Numbered from the stretch's first letter, positions 35,826 through 44,947 are shown. The stretch is DNA of 64,000 nt from Planctomycetaceae bacterium (GCA_021732845.1 JAKFUF010000023.1:1-64000), one strand, 5' to 3'. Program-made: numbers and translations. The notes: generated by a model from the letters alone, not told the origin.

Positions 35826-37310
35826 TCAGGCGAAAATCTCTTCGGCCACCTGTCCCGCCACATCCGTGAGCCGGAAGTCGCGGCCGGCGTAGCGATAGGT
35901 GAGATGCTCATGGTCCAGGCCCATCAGGGCGAGCAGCGTGGCATGCAGGTCGGTGGTATGCATCCGGCCCTCCACGGCATGGACGCCGAATTCGTCCGTC
36001 GCTCCATGGGAGAAGCCGGGCTTCACGCCGGCTCCGGCGAGCCACATGGGGTAGCCGGTGATGTTATGGTCGCGGCCGTCGGCACCCTGCGCGGTGGGCT
36101 GGCGTCCGAATTCGCTGCCAAATAGGACGAGCGTGTCGTCCAGCAGGCCCCGCTGCTCGAGGTCGTTCAGGAGCGCGAACGTTGGCTGGTCGGTCTTGGC
36201 GCAGTTGTCGATCAGACCCTTGTGCAGGTTGTCATGGTGGTCCCAGCCGGACTGGCAGATCTCCACGAACCTCACACCCGCCTCGCTCAGCCGCCGCGCC
36301 ATCAGGCATTGGCGGGCGAAGCTGCCGGCCGGCCCCGGCTTGATGCCGTAGGCATCCTTCACCGCCTGGGGTTCCTTGGAGATATCCAACAGTTCCGGCA
36401 CCTTGCCCTGCATCTTGAACGCCAGTTCGTAGGACCGGATCACGCCCTCCAACTGGTCCGGCACTCCCGGCACCGCGGCAAGATCGCGGTTCATCGACTG
36501 GATCAGATCGAGCTGCTGCCGTTGCAGCGAGGCGGCGGTGCGCGCCTTGAGGTTTGGCAGATGCCCATGATCGTTGATGCGGGTGCCCTGATACTGTGCC
36601 GGCAGGAAGGCGCTGCCGTAGTTGATCGCACCGCCGAAATTGGGCGGCGGATTGATCGTCACGTAGCCGGGCAGATCCTGGTTCTCGGTGCCAAGGCCAT
36701 ACATGAGCCACGCGCCGAGGGACGGGCGGGTGAGGGAGGCCAGCGCCGTGCCAGTGTGGAGCTGGATCACCGCCTGCGGGTGGGCCGGCGTGTCGGTGTG
36801 CAGTCCGCGAATGAAGCAGAACTGGTCCACCTTCTTCGCCAGGTTCGGGTACAGTTCCGAGACCCAGGTTCCCGTCTGCCCGTGCTGGGCAAACTTGAAC
36901 TTGGAGGCGGTAAGCCTCCCCCCCTCGGGACCAAACTTGCCATCGCTGGCCTGCAGGGCCGGCTTGTACTCCCACGTGTCCATCTGCGAGGTGGCCCCTT
37001 CCATGAACAGGAAGATCACCCGCTTGGCTTTGACCGGAAAGTGCGGGGCCTTGGGTGGCAGTGGACCGGGATTGGGGGTGGGCTCACCTGTAAGTTTTGC
37101 TCGCTGCGAACCCCCTGGCGCGGATGGGTGGCTCGCGCCCCCTTCTTTATCCGCTATCGGGGTTCCTCGCTCACTGGCCCGGGCGCGGGGTTGGTTCTGA
37201 CCCAGCAGTGCGGCCAGGGCCAGGTACCCGAAGCCTCCGCTGGCCCCCTTGAGGATCTGACGCCGGGACAAAAGTGGCGAGAAGTCAGACTCTGGACGGC
37301 TGTGGCTCAT
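35826..37310 (-). CDS. Tat-exported DUF1501 protein
   Basis: About 494 aa. LSRRQILKGASGGFGYLALAALLG is a twin-arginine signal. DUF1501 landmarks: RVIFLFMEGATSQMDTWEYKP, FIRGLHTDTPAHPQAVIQLHTG, QCLMARRLSEAGVRFVEICQSGWDHHDNLH, LVLFGSEFGRQPTAQG and GRDHNITGYPMWLAG. A Pro-rich linker separates the signal from the domain. ATG 37310 has GGAG 8 nt upstream. It differs from the 29.2-kb homologue by carrying the WDHH segment typical of the DUF1501 subgroup paired with DUF1553 proteins, though none is adjacent here. Confidence 0.93.
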   Translation of the reverse strand: MSHSRPESDFSPLLSRRQILKGASGGFGYLALAALLGQNQPRARASERGTPIADKEGGASHPSAPGGSQRAKLTGEPTPNPGPLPPKAPHFPVKAKRVIFLFMEGATSQMDTWEYKPALQASDGKFGPEGGRLTASKFKFAQHGQTGTWVSELYPNLAKKVDQFCFIRGLHTDTPAHPQAVIQLHTGTALASLTRPSLGAWLMYGLGTENQDLPGYVTINPPPNFGGAINYGSAFLPAQYQGTRINDHGHLPNLKARTAASLQRQQLDLIQSMNRDLAAVPGVPDQLEGVIRSYELAFKMQGKVPELLDISKEPQAVKDAYGIKPGPAGSFARQCLMARRLSEAGVRFVEICQSGWDHHDNLHKGLIDNCAKTDQPTFALLNDLEQRGLLDDTLVLFGSEFGRQPTAQGADGRDHNITGYPMWLAGAGVKPGFSHGATDEFGVHAVEGRMHTTDLHATLLALMGLDHEHLTYRYAGRDFRLTDVAGQVAEEIFA

Positions 37311-37386
37311 CGGGAACTCCTGAACAACAACGGTTGTTGCCATCGCCTATGTGGCTGTTTGAAAAAGCTGCCGAACTGAGCCGGCA

Positions 37387-37794
37387 CTACCCCCAGACCC
37401 GCCTGCGCAGGTCATCCACCGCCTCATGCCATGCCTCGTTGCGACCACATTCGTCCCACAGCTCTGGCAGTTCGGAGTCGGGACCGAGGATCCGTTCAAT
37501 GGCGGCGTCCGCGGCCTTCTTGAGTTTCTCAGGGACTTCGGTGGGATTCGCTTCAATCCACGCATCCAGTTTCTCACTGTAGGGGTTTCTCTGCCCCCAC
37601 TGACCCTGCAGCCGGGCGACGACCTCACAGGCGGCGAGACAGTCGCTCGCCTCATCGCTGTCCAGGTACTCCTCCGAATTCTGCACGGCCATGATCGCCG
37701 CCCACACCGCTTTCAGTCCGGGCTTCTCCAAGAACGAGCCAGCCCAGTCGCATGCGGTGTCATTTCCGAACGTATCCTCTGCCCAAGCGCCCAT
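37387..37794 (-). CDS. DUF4259-like protein
   Basis: A small cytosolic protein of about 135 aa. MGAWAEDTFGNDTACDWAGSF matches the signature start of DUF4259 proteins (MGAWG..PFDND.A.DW), which fixes ATG 37794 over the longer frame to 37845. The rest is helical and acidic (YLDSDEASDCLAACEVVARL, and a C-terminal LPELWDECGRNEAWHEAVDDLRRR in two pieces). Members are sporadic in bacteria, and no biochemical function is established. It lies downstream of the DUF1501 gene's divergent promoter region, with no clear operon. Confidence 0.75.
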   Translation of the reverse strand: MGAWAEDTFGNDTACDWAGSFLEKPGLKAVWAAIMAVQNSEEYLDSDEASDCLAACEVVARLQGQWGQRNPYSEKLDAWIEANPTEVPEKLKKAADAAIERILGPDSELPELWDECGRNEAWHEAVDDLRRRVWG

Positions 37795-38188
37795 CATCCA
37801 CCCCGTGCTTTCGTGGCTCAAAGCGAATCCGGCTGCGTCCGCCAAAAGTCGATTCGCTGATTTTAGAGCTGACTCTGACTTTTTCTATGTGCGTCGAGTG
37901 GAGTCAACGCGAACGTCCGCAGGCGAGTGCCGCAGTGGCAGACAGTTCCGAACGGTCACCGGGTGACCGGCAGATCTGTCTGGTGATGTCCCGGCAGCAG
38001 TATGCCGAACTGTGGGACGCACCCGCCAGAGCATATCGAGAAACTCATCCCCTGTCAGCCCGGACGGGAATGCCAAATGCTGGAGGCCTTGCTGCTGTCG
38101 AACAACGTGCCGGCACACCGGGTCGCCAGGGTCTGCGACGCGAACGAGATGTGCTGGATGCGGCTGATGGGCCGGCAGGTTCAAATCT

Positions 38189-38302
38189 CAAATTTCACAG
38201 TCTATGCAGCCACATCGAACTGTCGGCTAAGACTCAGTGGTGCGAACGTCACTTCTTCCCCGCAGTGCGAACACTGCGAAAAAGCATCTTACTGTGAAAT
38301 TG
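38189..38302. mobile_element. MITE-like element, copy 2
   Basis: CAAATTTCACAGT (38189-38201) and ACTGTGAAATT (38291-38301) are terminal inverted repeats. The interior aligns with the 32714-32836 element (GCAGCCACA, GAACTGTCGGCT, GCAAAAAGCAT-like segments). The surrounding 37795-38430 region contains no supported gene. Confidence 0.6.
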
Positions 38303-38430
38303 CATCGAATTCAGAGACGGGACTCTTGTCGGAATCGTCTAATCTGAAATTGCCACTCCCCGTGATCTCCTGCGGAGATCTGGCGGATCACTGTGAGCCC
38401 AATCGAAAATCCTTCTTCGAAAACCGAAAT

Positions 38431-39384
38431 TCACTTGGCCGCCGTGGTCGGTGTCGCCACCGCCTTCGGCAGGGTCTTTTCGAGTTCGATGTTTTCCTTC
38501 CGCACGGCATCGAAGCGGTCGTTGGTCGCTTTGAGGCGGTGTCGCAGGTCATCGGCTTGGATCAGGGCGGCGTTGCGGGCTTCTTCTTCGGCGATCAGGG
38601 TCTTCATCAACCCGTCCTTGATCTCCGGGGGCAGATCTTTGCCGTCCACATCCGTGGGCTGAATGATCTCGGCGGTTCGCCGTGCCACCTGCAGCTTCGC
38701 GGCTTCGACCATGGCGACCTGGTGGTCGTACTGGCGGGCCATGTCCATCAGCCGTTCGTCCGCGATTTGCAGATCGACCTCACCCTTGGTCATCCGTCCA
38801 ATGTGGGACGAGGGGATCAGCGTGCGGATGCGGATGGCACCGCCCAGTTTCCAGTCGGCCAGATCGTTGTGGTTCTTGACGCGTCCCTGGACATCCTGCT
38901 TGACGATGTCCAAACCGGTGGGAAAACCGGCAAGGGGGTCTTGGAATCGCAGTTTGAACACTGGCGTCAGCGTGGATTGACCCTGCTGAGCAGCCGCAAC
39001 CTTGAACTGCCCAATGTAGTTGATCGTGTTGTTTTCGCCGGGGGCGAAGGCATACACGTACTGGTCGGCGGCCAGGATGACGGGAGCCCCGCTGGCATCG
39101 CGGGGCTGAATTTGGAATTCACCCTTGGGATTGGCCTGCCCGGAGGGGACGCCGGTCCAATAATGATCCCAGCCGATCATCTCCCGCACCAGTTCTGACT
39201 GCCGCTCGGCGAGGAGCTTGCGTTCCTTGACGATGTCAGCCTTTCGGGCCAGGAGCGTGGCTTCGTCCTTCTGCACCGATTCCATCCAGGCGCTGCGGGT
39301 GTAGACCACACGGGCGGAAAAATAGAGCGCGGCCACCCAGCTAATCGCCACGAACCACACCAAGGTTCTGCCGGTCCAATGCAT
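38431..39384 (-). CDS. Hypothetical single-pass membrane protein with coiled coils
   Basis: About 317 aa. One N-terminal membrane segment (LVWFVAISWVAALYFSARVVY) is followed by a charged helix (ATLLARKADIVKERKLLAERQSELV), a beta-rich middle (AADQYVYAFAPGENNTINYIGQFKV) and a long C-terminal coiled coil (LMDMARQYDHQVAMVEAAKL; DDLRHRLKATNDRFDAVRKENIELEK). The frame extends to 39438, but ATG 39384 gives the natural N-in anchor. No family is recognised. It may be an envelope scaffold-type protein. Confidence 0.7.
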   Translation of the reverse strand: MHWTGRTLVWFVAISWVAALYFSARVVYTRSAWMESVQKDEATLLARKADIVKERKLLAERQSELVREMIGWDHYWTGVPSGQANPKGEFQIQPRDASGAPVILAADQYVYAFAPGENNTINYIGQFKVAAAQQGQSTLTPVFKLRFQDPLAGFPTGLDIVKQDVQGRVKNHNDLADWKLGGAIRIRTLIPSSHIGRMTKGEVDLQIADERLMDMARQYDHQVAMVEAAKLQVARRTAEIIQPTDVDGKDLPPEIKDGLMKTLIAEEEARNAALIQADDLRHRLKATNDRFDAVRKENIELEKTLPKAVATPTTAAK

Positions 39385-39677
39385 GTGCGAACTATCCGGT
39401 CTGGTGATGAATCGTCGTTCTGGGAATCGGCCGCTCAATTTTCAGGCCGAACAATCTCGGTCGTTGATCTCTATCGACAATAGGCCCCCTCCGCTTCCGG
39501 CGGGAACACCATCATTCAAACTGTGCCTGATCCGGCGGACGTATGCAAGCAAACGGTCGCATGGAGTGGGAAATTCGCTGCTGGATCTGCCGATTTGGCA
39601 CGAAGTTTCGACTTTAAGGGGGATCTGCCGAACGCCACGCCGCCCTCAGTCATGATACGCCTCGATTTAGAGGAGGG

Positions 39678-40175
39678 TCAAGCAGATTCCGGCGGTCCTA
39701 TGGACGCCTTCAACCGGTCGAGAAGTGCCATCCCGCCCGGGCTCATCGTCTCAAACCGAAACTCCCGCTCGAATTCCCCCGTGGCTCCAATGGTGATTCT
39801 CAAATCCGGCCGCAGCGAGCCCTCCAGACGGTCGGCCCATTCGATGAAGCAGATCCCGTCCCCGTTCAGGTACTCTTCGGCCCCCAGATCGAGGAATTCG
39901 TCGTCGCCGCCCAGGCGGTAAACGTCGAAATGGTAAATCGGCCAGCGGCCCTCGTACTCCTGCACCAGGACAAACGTCGGACTGCTCACCTCCCGCCGGT
40001 CGACTCCGGCGGCCGTAGCCACGGCTTGCACCAACCGCGTCTTCCCCGCCCCCAGGTGCCCAATCAGCGCCACCACCGTCCCGCGTTCGAGCACACTGGC
40101 CAGGGCCACGCCCAACCGGGCGGTCGCCTCTTCTGAACGTGACTGAAAGGTCCAGGAGTTTGAGACAAAATTCAC
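39678..40175 (-). CDS. tsaE: tRNA threonylcarbamoyladenosine biosynthesis ATPase TsaE
   Basis: A 165-aa cytosolic P-loop protein. Walker A GHLGAGKT (39-46), SSPTFVLVQEY, YHFDVYRL and the EYLNGDGICFIEWADRL block are diagnostic for TsaE. It works with TsaB/TsaD to load threonylcarbamoyl onto A37 of ANN-decoding tRNAs. The frame begins with GTG at 40175; no better in-frame ATG is nearby. tsaB and tsaD are not in the window. The gene is essential in many bacteria. Confidence 0.95.
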   Translation of the reverse strand: MNFVSNSWTFQSRSEEATARLGVALASVLERGTVVALIGHLGAGKTRLVQAVATAAGVDRREVSSPTFVLVQEYEGRWPIYHFDVYRLGGDDEFLDLGAEEYLNGDGICFIEWADRLEGSLRPDLRITIGATGEFEREFRFETMSPGGMALLDRLKASIGPPESA

Positions 40176-40265
40176 AGGATGACCATGCTTTCACGGTGTC
40201 GATGCGGATCGGCTTCAAGCCACGACATGGTAGCATGCGGAACCCCTCAATTCGTTGCTGGCCCC

Positions 40266-40286
40266 GTGGCGTCGGCTTCAGCCGAC
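40266..40286. repeat. GTCGGCTTCAGCCGAC palindrome, copy 4
   Basis: GTGGC plus the palindrome GTCGGCTTCAGCCGAC, one base different from copy 1. It lies in the 40176-40591 spacer between tsaE and the N-acetyltransferase gene, which holds no supported gene. Confidence 0.7.
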
Positions 40287-40314
40287 GACCAAGACTTCGT
40301 CCGACTTAGTCCCC

Positions 40315-40382
40315 GACCGGTGGCGCGGACTGACCGGTGGCGCGGGGCGATCGGTGGCGCGGACTGATCGGCGGCGCGGATG
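40315..40382. repeat. Four-copy 17-bp tandem repeat
   Basis: Unit GACCGGTGGCGCGGACT repeated four times with 2-4 differences per copy (40315, 40332, 40349, 40366). Intergenic. No motif is recognised; it could be a binding-site cluster or a variable-number repeat. Confidence 0.75.
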
Positions 40383-40591
40383 GAGGACCTGGCACGGATT
40401 CCCAATCGAGGCGATGTTCGCGCCAGAATTATGATGCCACACTCTTTCGCGAATGGTCTCAGCAATGAACTGGCCGCTGTCACCCTCAGACGAGGCTTGG
40501 CTTTCAATTCTTTGGACGCGGAGAATGGTGGGCTGACGGAGGTGGCTCTCCAGCCTGCCCGGGCATGACGCGAAATCTCCGCCCTAATGAT

Positions 40592-41413
40592 TCACGTGGG
40601 CCACGCCATTCCCGGCGGGCCGAATCGCGTTCCGGCGGGAAATCTCAACCCAAACCGCTGGTCGAGCAGGCTGAGCAGGTGCTCGGGGGTGGCGATGTTG
40701 AACTGCTCCAGGATTTCCGCGCCGCGGCGGTGGGTGAATTCGCTGTTGAGAATCGAGACTCGCGTTCCGTCACGACAGGCCAGACCCGTCATGAGGTTCA
40801 GGCGAAACTTGGATTTTGGATGAGTGCTCGTCCAGCAGTTGCCGACCTCACGATCGATCAAGGGCATCTCTTCCAGTGTGAACTCATGGACATCCACCCA
40901 TTGGTCCACGAGTTTCGCCTGATGAAAATACAGTGGTGACGGCGATCGCGGGACGCTCACGACCCGCCGTGGCTCGTGAGGCGTGGCTTGCTCGGTCTCA
41001 AGCCTGTCGAGCCGGAACGGTCCCGTGGGTGACAGCCCGCCCACGCCAACATCCACCAGCCACGGGACCCCCTCGATTTCGACACGAAGAAACAGGTGTG
41101 TGCGTGGCGTGATCACCTCACGAGGAATTTTCACGCGGACGCGGGCCGAAAGCGGAACGACAGAAAACCCGATCTCGGCCAGCACCCGCATCAGCAGCGA
41201 GTTCTGCTCAAAGCAATAGCCGCCACGCTGGTCGTGAACCAGTTTCTGCTCGACCGCCTCGTCGTCAATCGAAATCCCGCGGCCCAGCAGGACATTGAGA
41301 TTCTCGAACGGAATCGAACAGGCGTGAGCCAGTTGAATGTCCCGCAACACGGCCAGCGTGGGCACCAACGGCCCGTCATATTGAATGCGGTTCAGATACG
41401 ATCTGAGGTCCAT
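40592..41413 (-). CDS. nat: Arylamine N-acetyltransferase
   Basis: A 273-aa cytosolic enzyme transferring acetyl from acetyl-CoA to arylamines or hydrazines. The catalytic triad is visible: Cys in RGGYCFEQN (C67), His in RTHLFLRVE (H106), Asp in LVDVGVGG (D121). SIPFENLNVLLG near the N-terminus is the family's conserved first helix. The length is normal for bacterial NATs (about 275). Its natural substrate in planctomycetes is unknown. It is flanked by tsaE and the esterase gene on the same strand, with gaps too long to assume an operon. Confidence 0.95.
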   Translation of the reverse strand: MDLRSYLNRIQYDGPLVPTLAVLRDIQLAHACSIPFENLNVLLGRGISIDDEAVEQKLVHDQRGGYCFEQNSLLMRVLAEIGFSVVPLSARVRVKIPREVITPRTHLFLRVEIEGVPWLVDVGVGGLSPTGPFRLDRLETEQATPHEPRRVVSVPRSPSPLYFHQAKLVDQWVDVHEFTLEEMPLIDREVGNCWTSTHPKSKFRLNLMTGLACRDGTRVSILNSEFTHRRGAEILEQFNIATPEHLLSLLDQRFGLRFPAGTRFGPPGMAWPT

Positions 41414-41484
41414 GAAACCTGGCTCGTTTGCAAAATTCGTGGGTGAATTGGCACGGGGCGAGAAATGAATCTGCTCGACACTGC

Positions 41485-44088
41485 TCAGTCCCGATGACGG
41501 AAGAACTCTTCCGGTGTCCCCCGCCAGCTTTTACGGTAGTCGGAGTGCGACCCGACCGGCAGTGTGAACTTCTGTTCGCCCGCAGCAGACCGCAGGCGCA
41601 CCAGCATGGGGGTCGAGACCGGATAATCGTGCGTGGCTCCTGGCTTCAGCGTGTAGGGCCCGCCCCAGTCGCTGTACAGCCCCTTGGTTTCGTAGGTCAA
41701 CGGCTTCTCGCTACGGTTGGTGACTTTCACGCCGGGCGGCCCAAAGCCGGCAACCAGGTTCGGGGCCTTCCAACCCGCCGAGTCCATCCGCAGCTTGGCA
41801 TAGCCCAGGTCGATGTCGGGAACCTCCATCTGCATTGGGCCTCCTCCGTGAATGAACTCTTCCCAACCGGCCGCGAACAACGCCTGCACCTTGTCGTTGT
41901 CGATCTGCATGTCTTTGGCGGCATATCCGCCGATGAATTTGCCTTCAACTTCGATTGAGGCCTTGTCATCGAGAGTCAGCGACAAGGCCCGTGACAACTC
42001 GGTGGGAGTTGCCAGCGAAGCGGCGAACGGCTGACGAACTTTGAGGATAAACTCCGCGCATGGCCGGAAGGCCGCCTCGGTGGGCGCGGCCTTGATGGAA
42101 ACGACCAGTTTCACCTGCGAGGCGTCCAGGGCGGGGCGGCCGCCGGGTTGGTCGATCACGCTGATTGGGCCGGTCAGGGCCAGTTCGGTCCACACCTGCA
42201 GTTGATCTCCGTATTGTTTGAGATCCGGAATGGCTTCAGACATCAGTGCCGCATCCGCCAACTGGGCCATTGCTTTGGAGGGCGTGTCGGCCACGTGAAT
42301 CCGCGCCACATCGGCTTCGACCATCAATTCCGAGAGCGGAGCCAACATCTGGGGGGCGAACCCCACCTGCAGTTTGGCGGATTGTGAGAAGGCCGCAGAG
42401 TTGATGCTTGGCAACGGGGCGATGCGCAGCTTGGCGGGAGCATGCGCGGTGTCGATTGCCGCGGCCGTGGCTCCCATGACCAGCGTCACCCCCTGCTCGT
42501 CGGCACTCGCCTCCATCGGCCAGAACTTCAGCCGTGGCTTGTAAACCGGCAGGGGCCAGAGGCCCAGCGTCGTTCCGGCCGAATTGCCCGAACCGAGCGC
42601 CGAGCCCAGCGAATTGACGTCGAACCGCTGCTCGAGTTCCGCGATCAGGCGGGGGATGACTCCGGCCACCTGCTGTTCCAATGTGGCCTTTTTCCCATAC
42701 AGGCCGCTGACCAGGCCACGCGAGACCTTGGCTTCGGTGATTCCCAGGCCACGGGTCGAGACACCAGCGGGGGCGGTGACATACCAGTTGTCGTTGGGGA
42801 TGGAAAAATAGGTTCCGACATGCTGGAACCGCAGCTTGCGGTCGACAACCGTGGGGGTGATATCGAAGCTGAGCCACACCGGGCGTTGATGCCCGATGCC
42901 GATCTGGATCGGCCCCGCCTGCGCCGAGTGCTTCCGTCCGCTGAGGGTAGTCCCGCCGATGGTCACCACCACCTGGCTGAGCGCGAGCTGAATGTTGAGC
43001 CGGTCGCGTGCGTACGCCTTGACCCTGGCGCGTGTCACCTGACCCTGATAGGTCAACCCGTACATGCTCACCTGAAAATCGATCCCTTCCGCCGACGTGG
43101 AATCGGAGATGTTGCCCAATGTGCCCACCAGGGCGTCCGGCGGAATCAGTTGCGGGATCGAGTCGGCCAGCGTCGCCAGCATCTCATTCCCAAGCCGCAC
43201 GTGAGCCACACGCGGCAGCTCGACGGCGGGGATAAACGGTGGCTCAGGAATCACGAGGGGACCACGCGACCGGGCGGTGACGAGCGGCAGCTTGTCGGGG
43301 TCACCCTGCGGGTTCAGCATCCAGGCATACAGCCGGTCGTCGTCGTAGGCCTGCTTCCAAACATCATGATCCGCCGCGGCCGGCTCCGAAAAGCGTGGTG
43401 TGCCGCCAGCCGTTTTCACGCCCTCGACCATCTGCCGCGAAACCTCTGGAAGCACAATCTTGTCCGTGGCTCCATGCCAGGCCCAAAGCGGCACGTTCTT
43501 CAGTTTTTCGCCAGTCGCCACATCGCCTCCGCCGGCCAGCGGGACGACGGCATGCCAGCGTTCGGGGAAAGCCGCGGCCATCTCCCATGCTCCATATCCT
43601 CCCATCGACCAGCCGGTGAGAATCTCGCGCTTGGTGTCGACCTTGTACTCCTGCTCCACCTGCTCCAGGATCTTGAGCGCCCGTGGGCCGTCAGCGCTTT
43701 CCAGCGACCAGCCTTTCAAGATCCGCCCATGCAGGTCCTCACACTGGGGGAAGACCGCGATGAAGGGAAAGTTCGCTTCGCGCAGCTTGATCAGCGGCCC
43801 GAGCCCATATTGGAGCGGCAGCCAGCCATCGCGCCCGCGCTCGCCCGCCCCGTGCAAAAACAGGATAACCGGCCAGGATTTCGCCAGCGTGTAGCCATGC
43901 GGCACAAACACCGCATACTTGTGACTGCCCGCCGCATCCTTGAAGACGCGGGCCTGAAACCCCGTCGCCTGGGCTGTGGCCGTTTGTGCCACGGCTGGAG
44001 TGTTTGTGACGGAGCCCAGAACCAATGCCAGCATCAGCCCGGCGACCGAGATCCGCGCCTTGCGGGTGGAGTGAAGGAGACTGCGCAT
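41485..44088 (-). CDS. Secreted alpha/beta-hydrolase (PHB-depolymerase-like esterase) with large C-terminal region
   Basis: About 867 aa. A signal peptide (VAGLMLALVLGSVTNTPAVAQ) is followed by a roughly 240-residue alpha/beta-hydrolase domain: VILFLHGAGERGRDGW (oxyanion loop), GWSMGGYGAWEMA with the nucleophile Ser, and AADHDVWKQAYDD with the probable His. The next roughly 580 residues are beta-rich and unassigned, ending in a small domain before the C-terminus. It resembles the predicted peptidases/esterases of planctomycetes. ATG 44088 has AGGG at good spacing; ATG 44094 is the alternative. Substrate unknown. Confidence 0.82.
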   Translation of the reverse strand: MRSLLHSTRKARISVAGLMLALVLGSVTNTPAVAQTATAQATGFQARVFKDAAGSHKYAVFVPHGYTLAKSWPVILFLHGAGERGRDGWLPLQYGLGPLIKLREANFPFIAVFPQCEDLHGRILKGWSLESADGPRALKILEQVEQEYKVDTKREILTGWSMGGYGAWEMAAAFPERWHAVVPLAGGGDVATGEKLKNVPLWAWHGATDKIVLPEVSRQMVEGVKTAGGTPRFSEPAAADHDVWKQAYDDDRLYAWMLNPQGDPDKLPLVTARSRGPLVIPEPPFIPAVELPRVAHVRLGNEMLATLADSIPQLIPPDALVGTLGNISDSTSAEGIDFQVSMYGLTYQGQVTRARVKAYARDRLNIQLALSQVVVTIGGTTLSGRKHSAQAGPIQIGIGHQRPVWLSFDITPTVVDRKLRFQHVGTYFSIPNDNWYVTAPAGVSTRGLGITEAKVSRGLVSGLYGKKATLEQQVAGVIPRLIAELEQRFDVNSLGSALGSGNSAGTTLGLWPLPVYKPRLKFWPMEASADEQGVTLVMGATAAAIDTAHAPAKLRIAPLPSINSAAFSQSAKLQVGFAPQMLAPLSELMVEADVARIHVADTPSKAMAQLADAALMSEAIPDLKQYGDQLQVWTELALTGPISVIDQPGGRPALDASQVKLVVSIKAAPTEAAFRPCAEFILKVRQPFAASLATPTELSRALSLTLDDKASIEVEGKFIGGYAAKDMQIDNDKVQALFAAGWEEFIHGGGPMQMEVPDIDLGYAKLRMDSAGWKAPNLVAGFGPPGVKVTNRSEKPLTYETKGLYSDWGGPYTLKPGATHDYPVSTPMLVRLRSAAGEQKFTLPVGSHSDYRKSWRGTPEEFFRHRD

Positions 44089-44664
44089 GTTCATCCCTGT
44101 TTGCGAATTCGACGAGGGGCGGAGTTCACCATCACTCCGGCCATACACGGGCCAAGCCCGGCCGCCGATTCTAAGCGTGCATGATTGCAGGGGTACAAGC
44201 AGCAGATCGCGGGCGACCACCGCCTTCAACAGGACGACGCAAGCACCTGCTCACGCCAGTCCACCCCGTGGCTTCGGAAGACTGAGTATCGAAGAATGAC
44301 CGGCGCGACGCAAGCACCCTGCACGATCTCACCAGTCCGGCCAGTTTTCGAGAAGTCAGGGATGAAAGCTCTTAGCCGGTGATGATGCGATCCTTGGTCG
44401 CTCGCAATCCACTCTCGCGGACACGCCGATGTGCCATAAACTGCGAATCGCCCAAATTTCCGCGAACGTATTCCAGCCTTGCTGTGTCATTCAATAACAT
44501 AGCGCGGTTGTGACGAAGGTGTTCCTCAAGCTTTCGCTCAGTTTCAGGAAGAGCCCGCTTGCGAGTCTGAGATGATGCGCACACCTCAATTCGATCGCAA
44601 ACAGAGCAACTGGAAACCACCATGAACCATCGGTCCAAAGATCCAACTGCCGTTTGGGACTACA

Positions 44665-44704
44665 CGTAACTATGACGGCCCTAAGGTAGCGATGTCGGGC
44701 GACC
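44665..44704 (+). pseudogene. 23S rRNA fragment (helix-71/I-CeuI-site region), internally deleted
   Basis: Positions 44665-44692 match the universally conserved 23S segment CGTAACTATGACGGCCCTAA plus GGTAGCGA. The next bases TGTCGGG and CGACC match the following 23S hairpin, but with two 7-nt pieces missing. Remnant or mimic; too short to be functional rRNA. Confidence 0.75.
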
Positions 44705-44868
44705 GACTAGTCAAGCGGTCCGAGTCTCTCGCAGACGAAGCCGCGTGTCCACTGTCAAACCCTGGTTTGATAAGGACGGCGTCTCAACACCCCCTCGTTG
44801 GATCCTGGATTTTTTGAAGACTTCCGCCGCGAGGCGGAGGCGGATTGACTGCCGGCTCGGAGTACAGG

Positions 44869-44910
44869 TTTGGGACCTCGTGGTCGTGGGTTCGAGTCCC
44901 ACCAGTCTCC
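44869..44910 (+). pseudogene. tRNA 3' part (tRNA-Pro-like)
   Basis: The sequence TTTGGGACC (loop like anticodon UGG) with variable TGGTC is followed by a perfect T-arm, GTGGG-TTCGAGT-CCCAC (44886-44902), and the acceptor strand CAGTCTCC (44903-44910). A matching 5' acceptor and D-arm are not present in normal form; GGATTGACTG at 44842 could pair only with a TT bulge. Confidence 0.6.
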
Positions 44911-44920
44911 CTTCACACAT

Positions 44921-44947
44921 GGAGGCTGTAGCTCAGTGGTAGAGCAC
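44921..44947 (+). pseudogene. tRNA 5' part (acceptor strand plus D-arm)
   Basis: GGAGGCTGTAGCTC then AGTGGTAGAGCAC is a standard tRNA 5' end with an intact D-arm (GCTC/GAGC). It breaks off before the anticodon arm into GGAAACCTCTGGCC. Its acceptor strand pairs (8 bp, one G-U) with the 3' acceptor strand lying 10 nt upstream, as expected for a captured tRNA-tRNA junction or a permuted order. Confidence 0.6.

Noticed and set aside
40315-40382. CRISPR array
   Set aside because: The units are contiguous without unique spacers, and no cas gene is in the window.
44372-44638. 88-codon minus-strand frame, with a tail vaguely like an integrase (LEYVRGNLGD)
   Set aside because: No catalytic Arg/His/Tyr pattern, and it starts in repeat DNA; too weak to call a recombinase remnant.
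44665-44704. Group I intron or homing-endonuclease site
   Set aside because: The sequence matches the 23S segment that I-CeuI-type enzymes recognise, but there is no intron core and no LAGLIDADG gene nearby.
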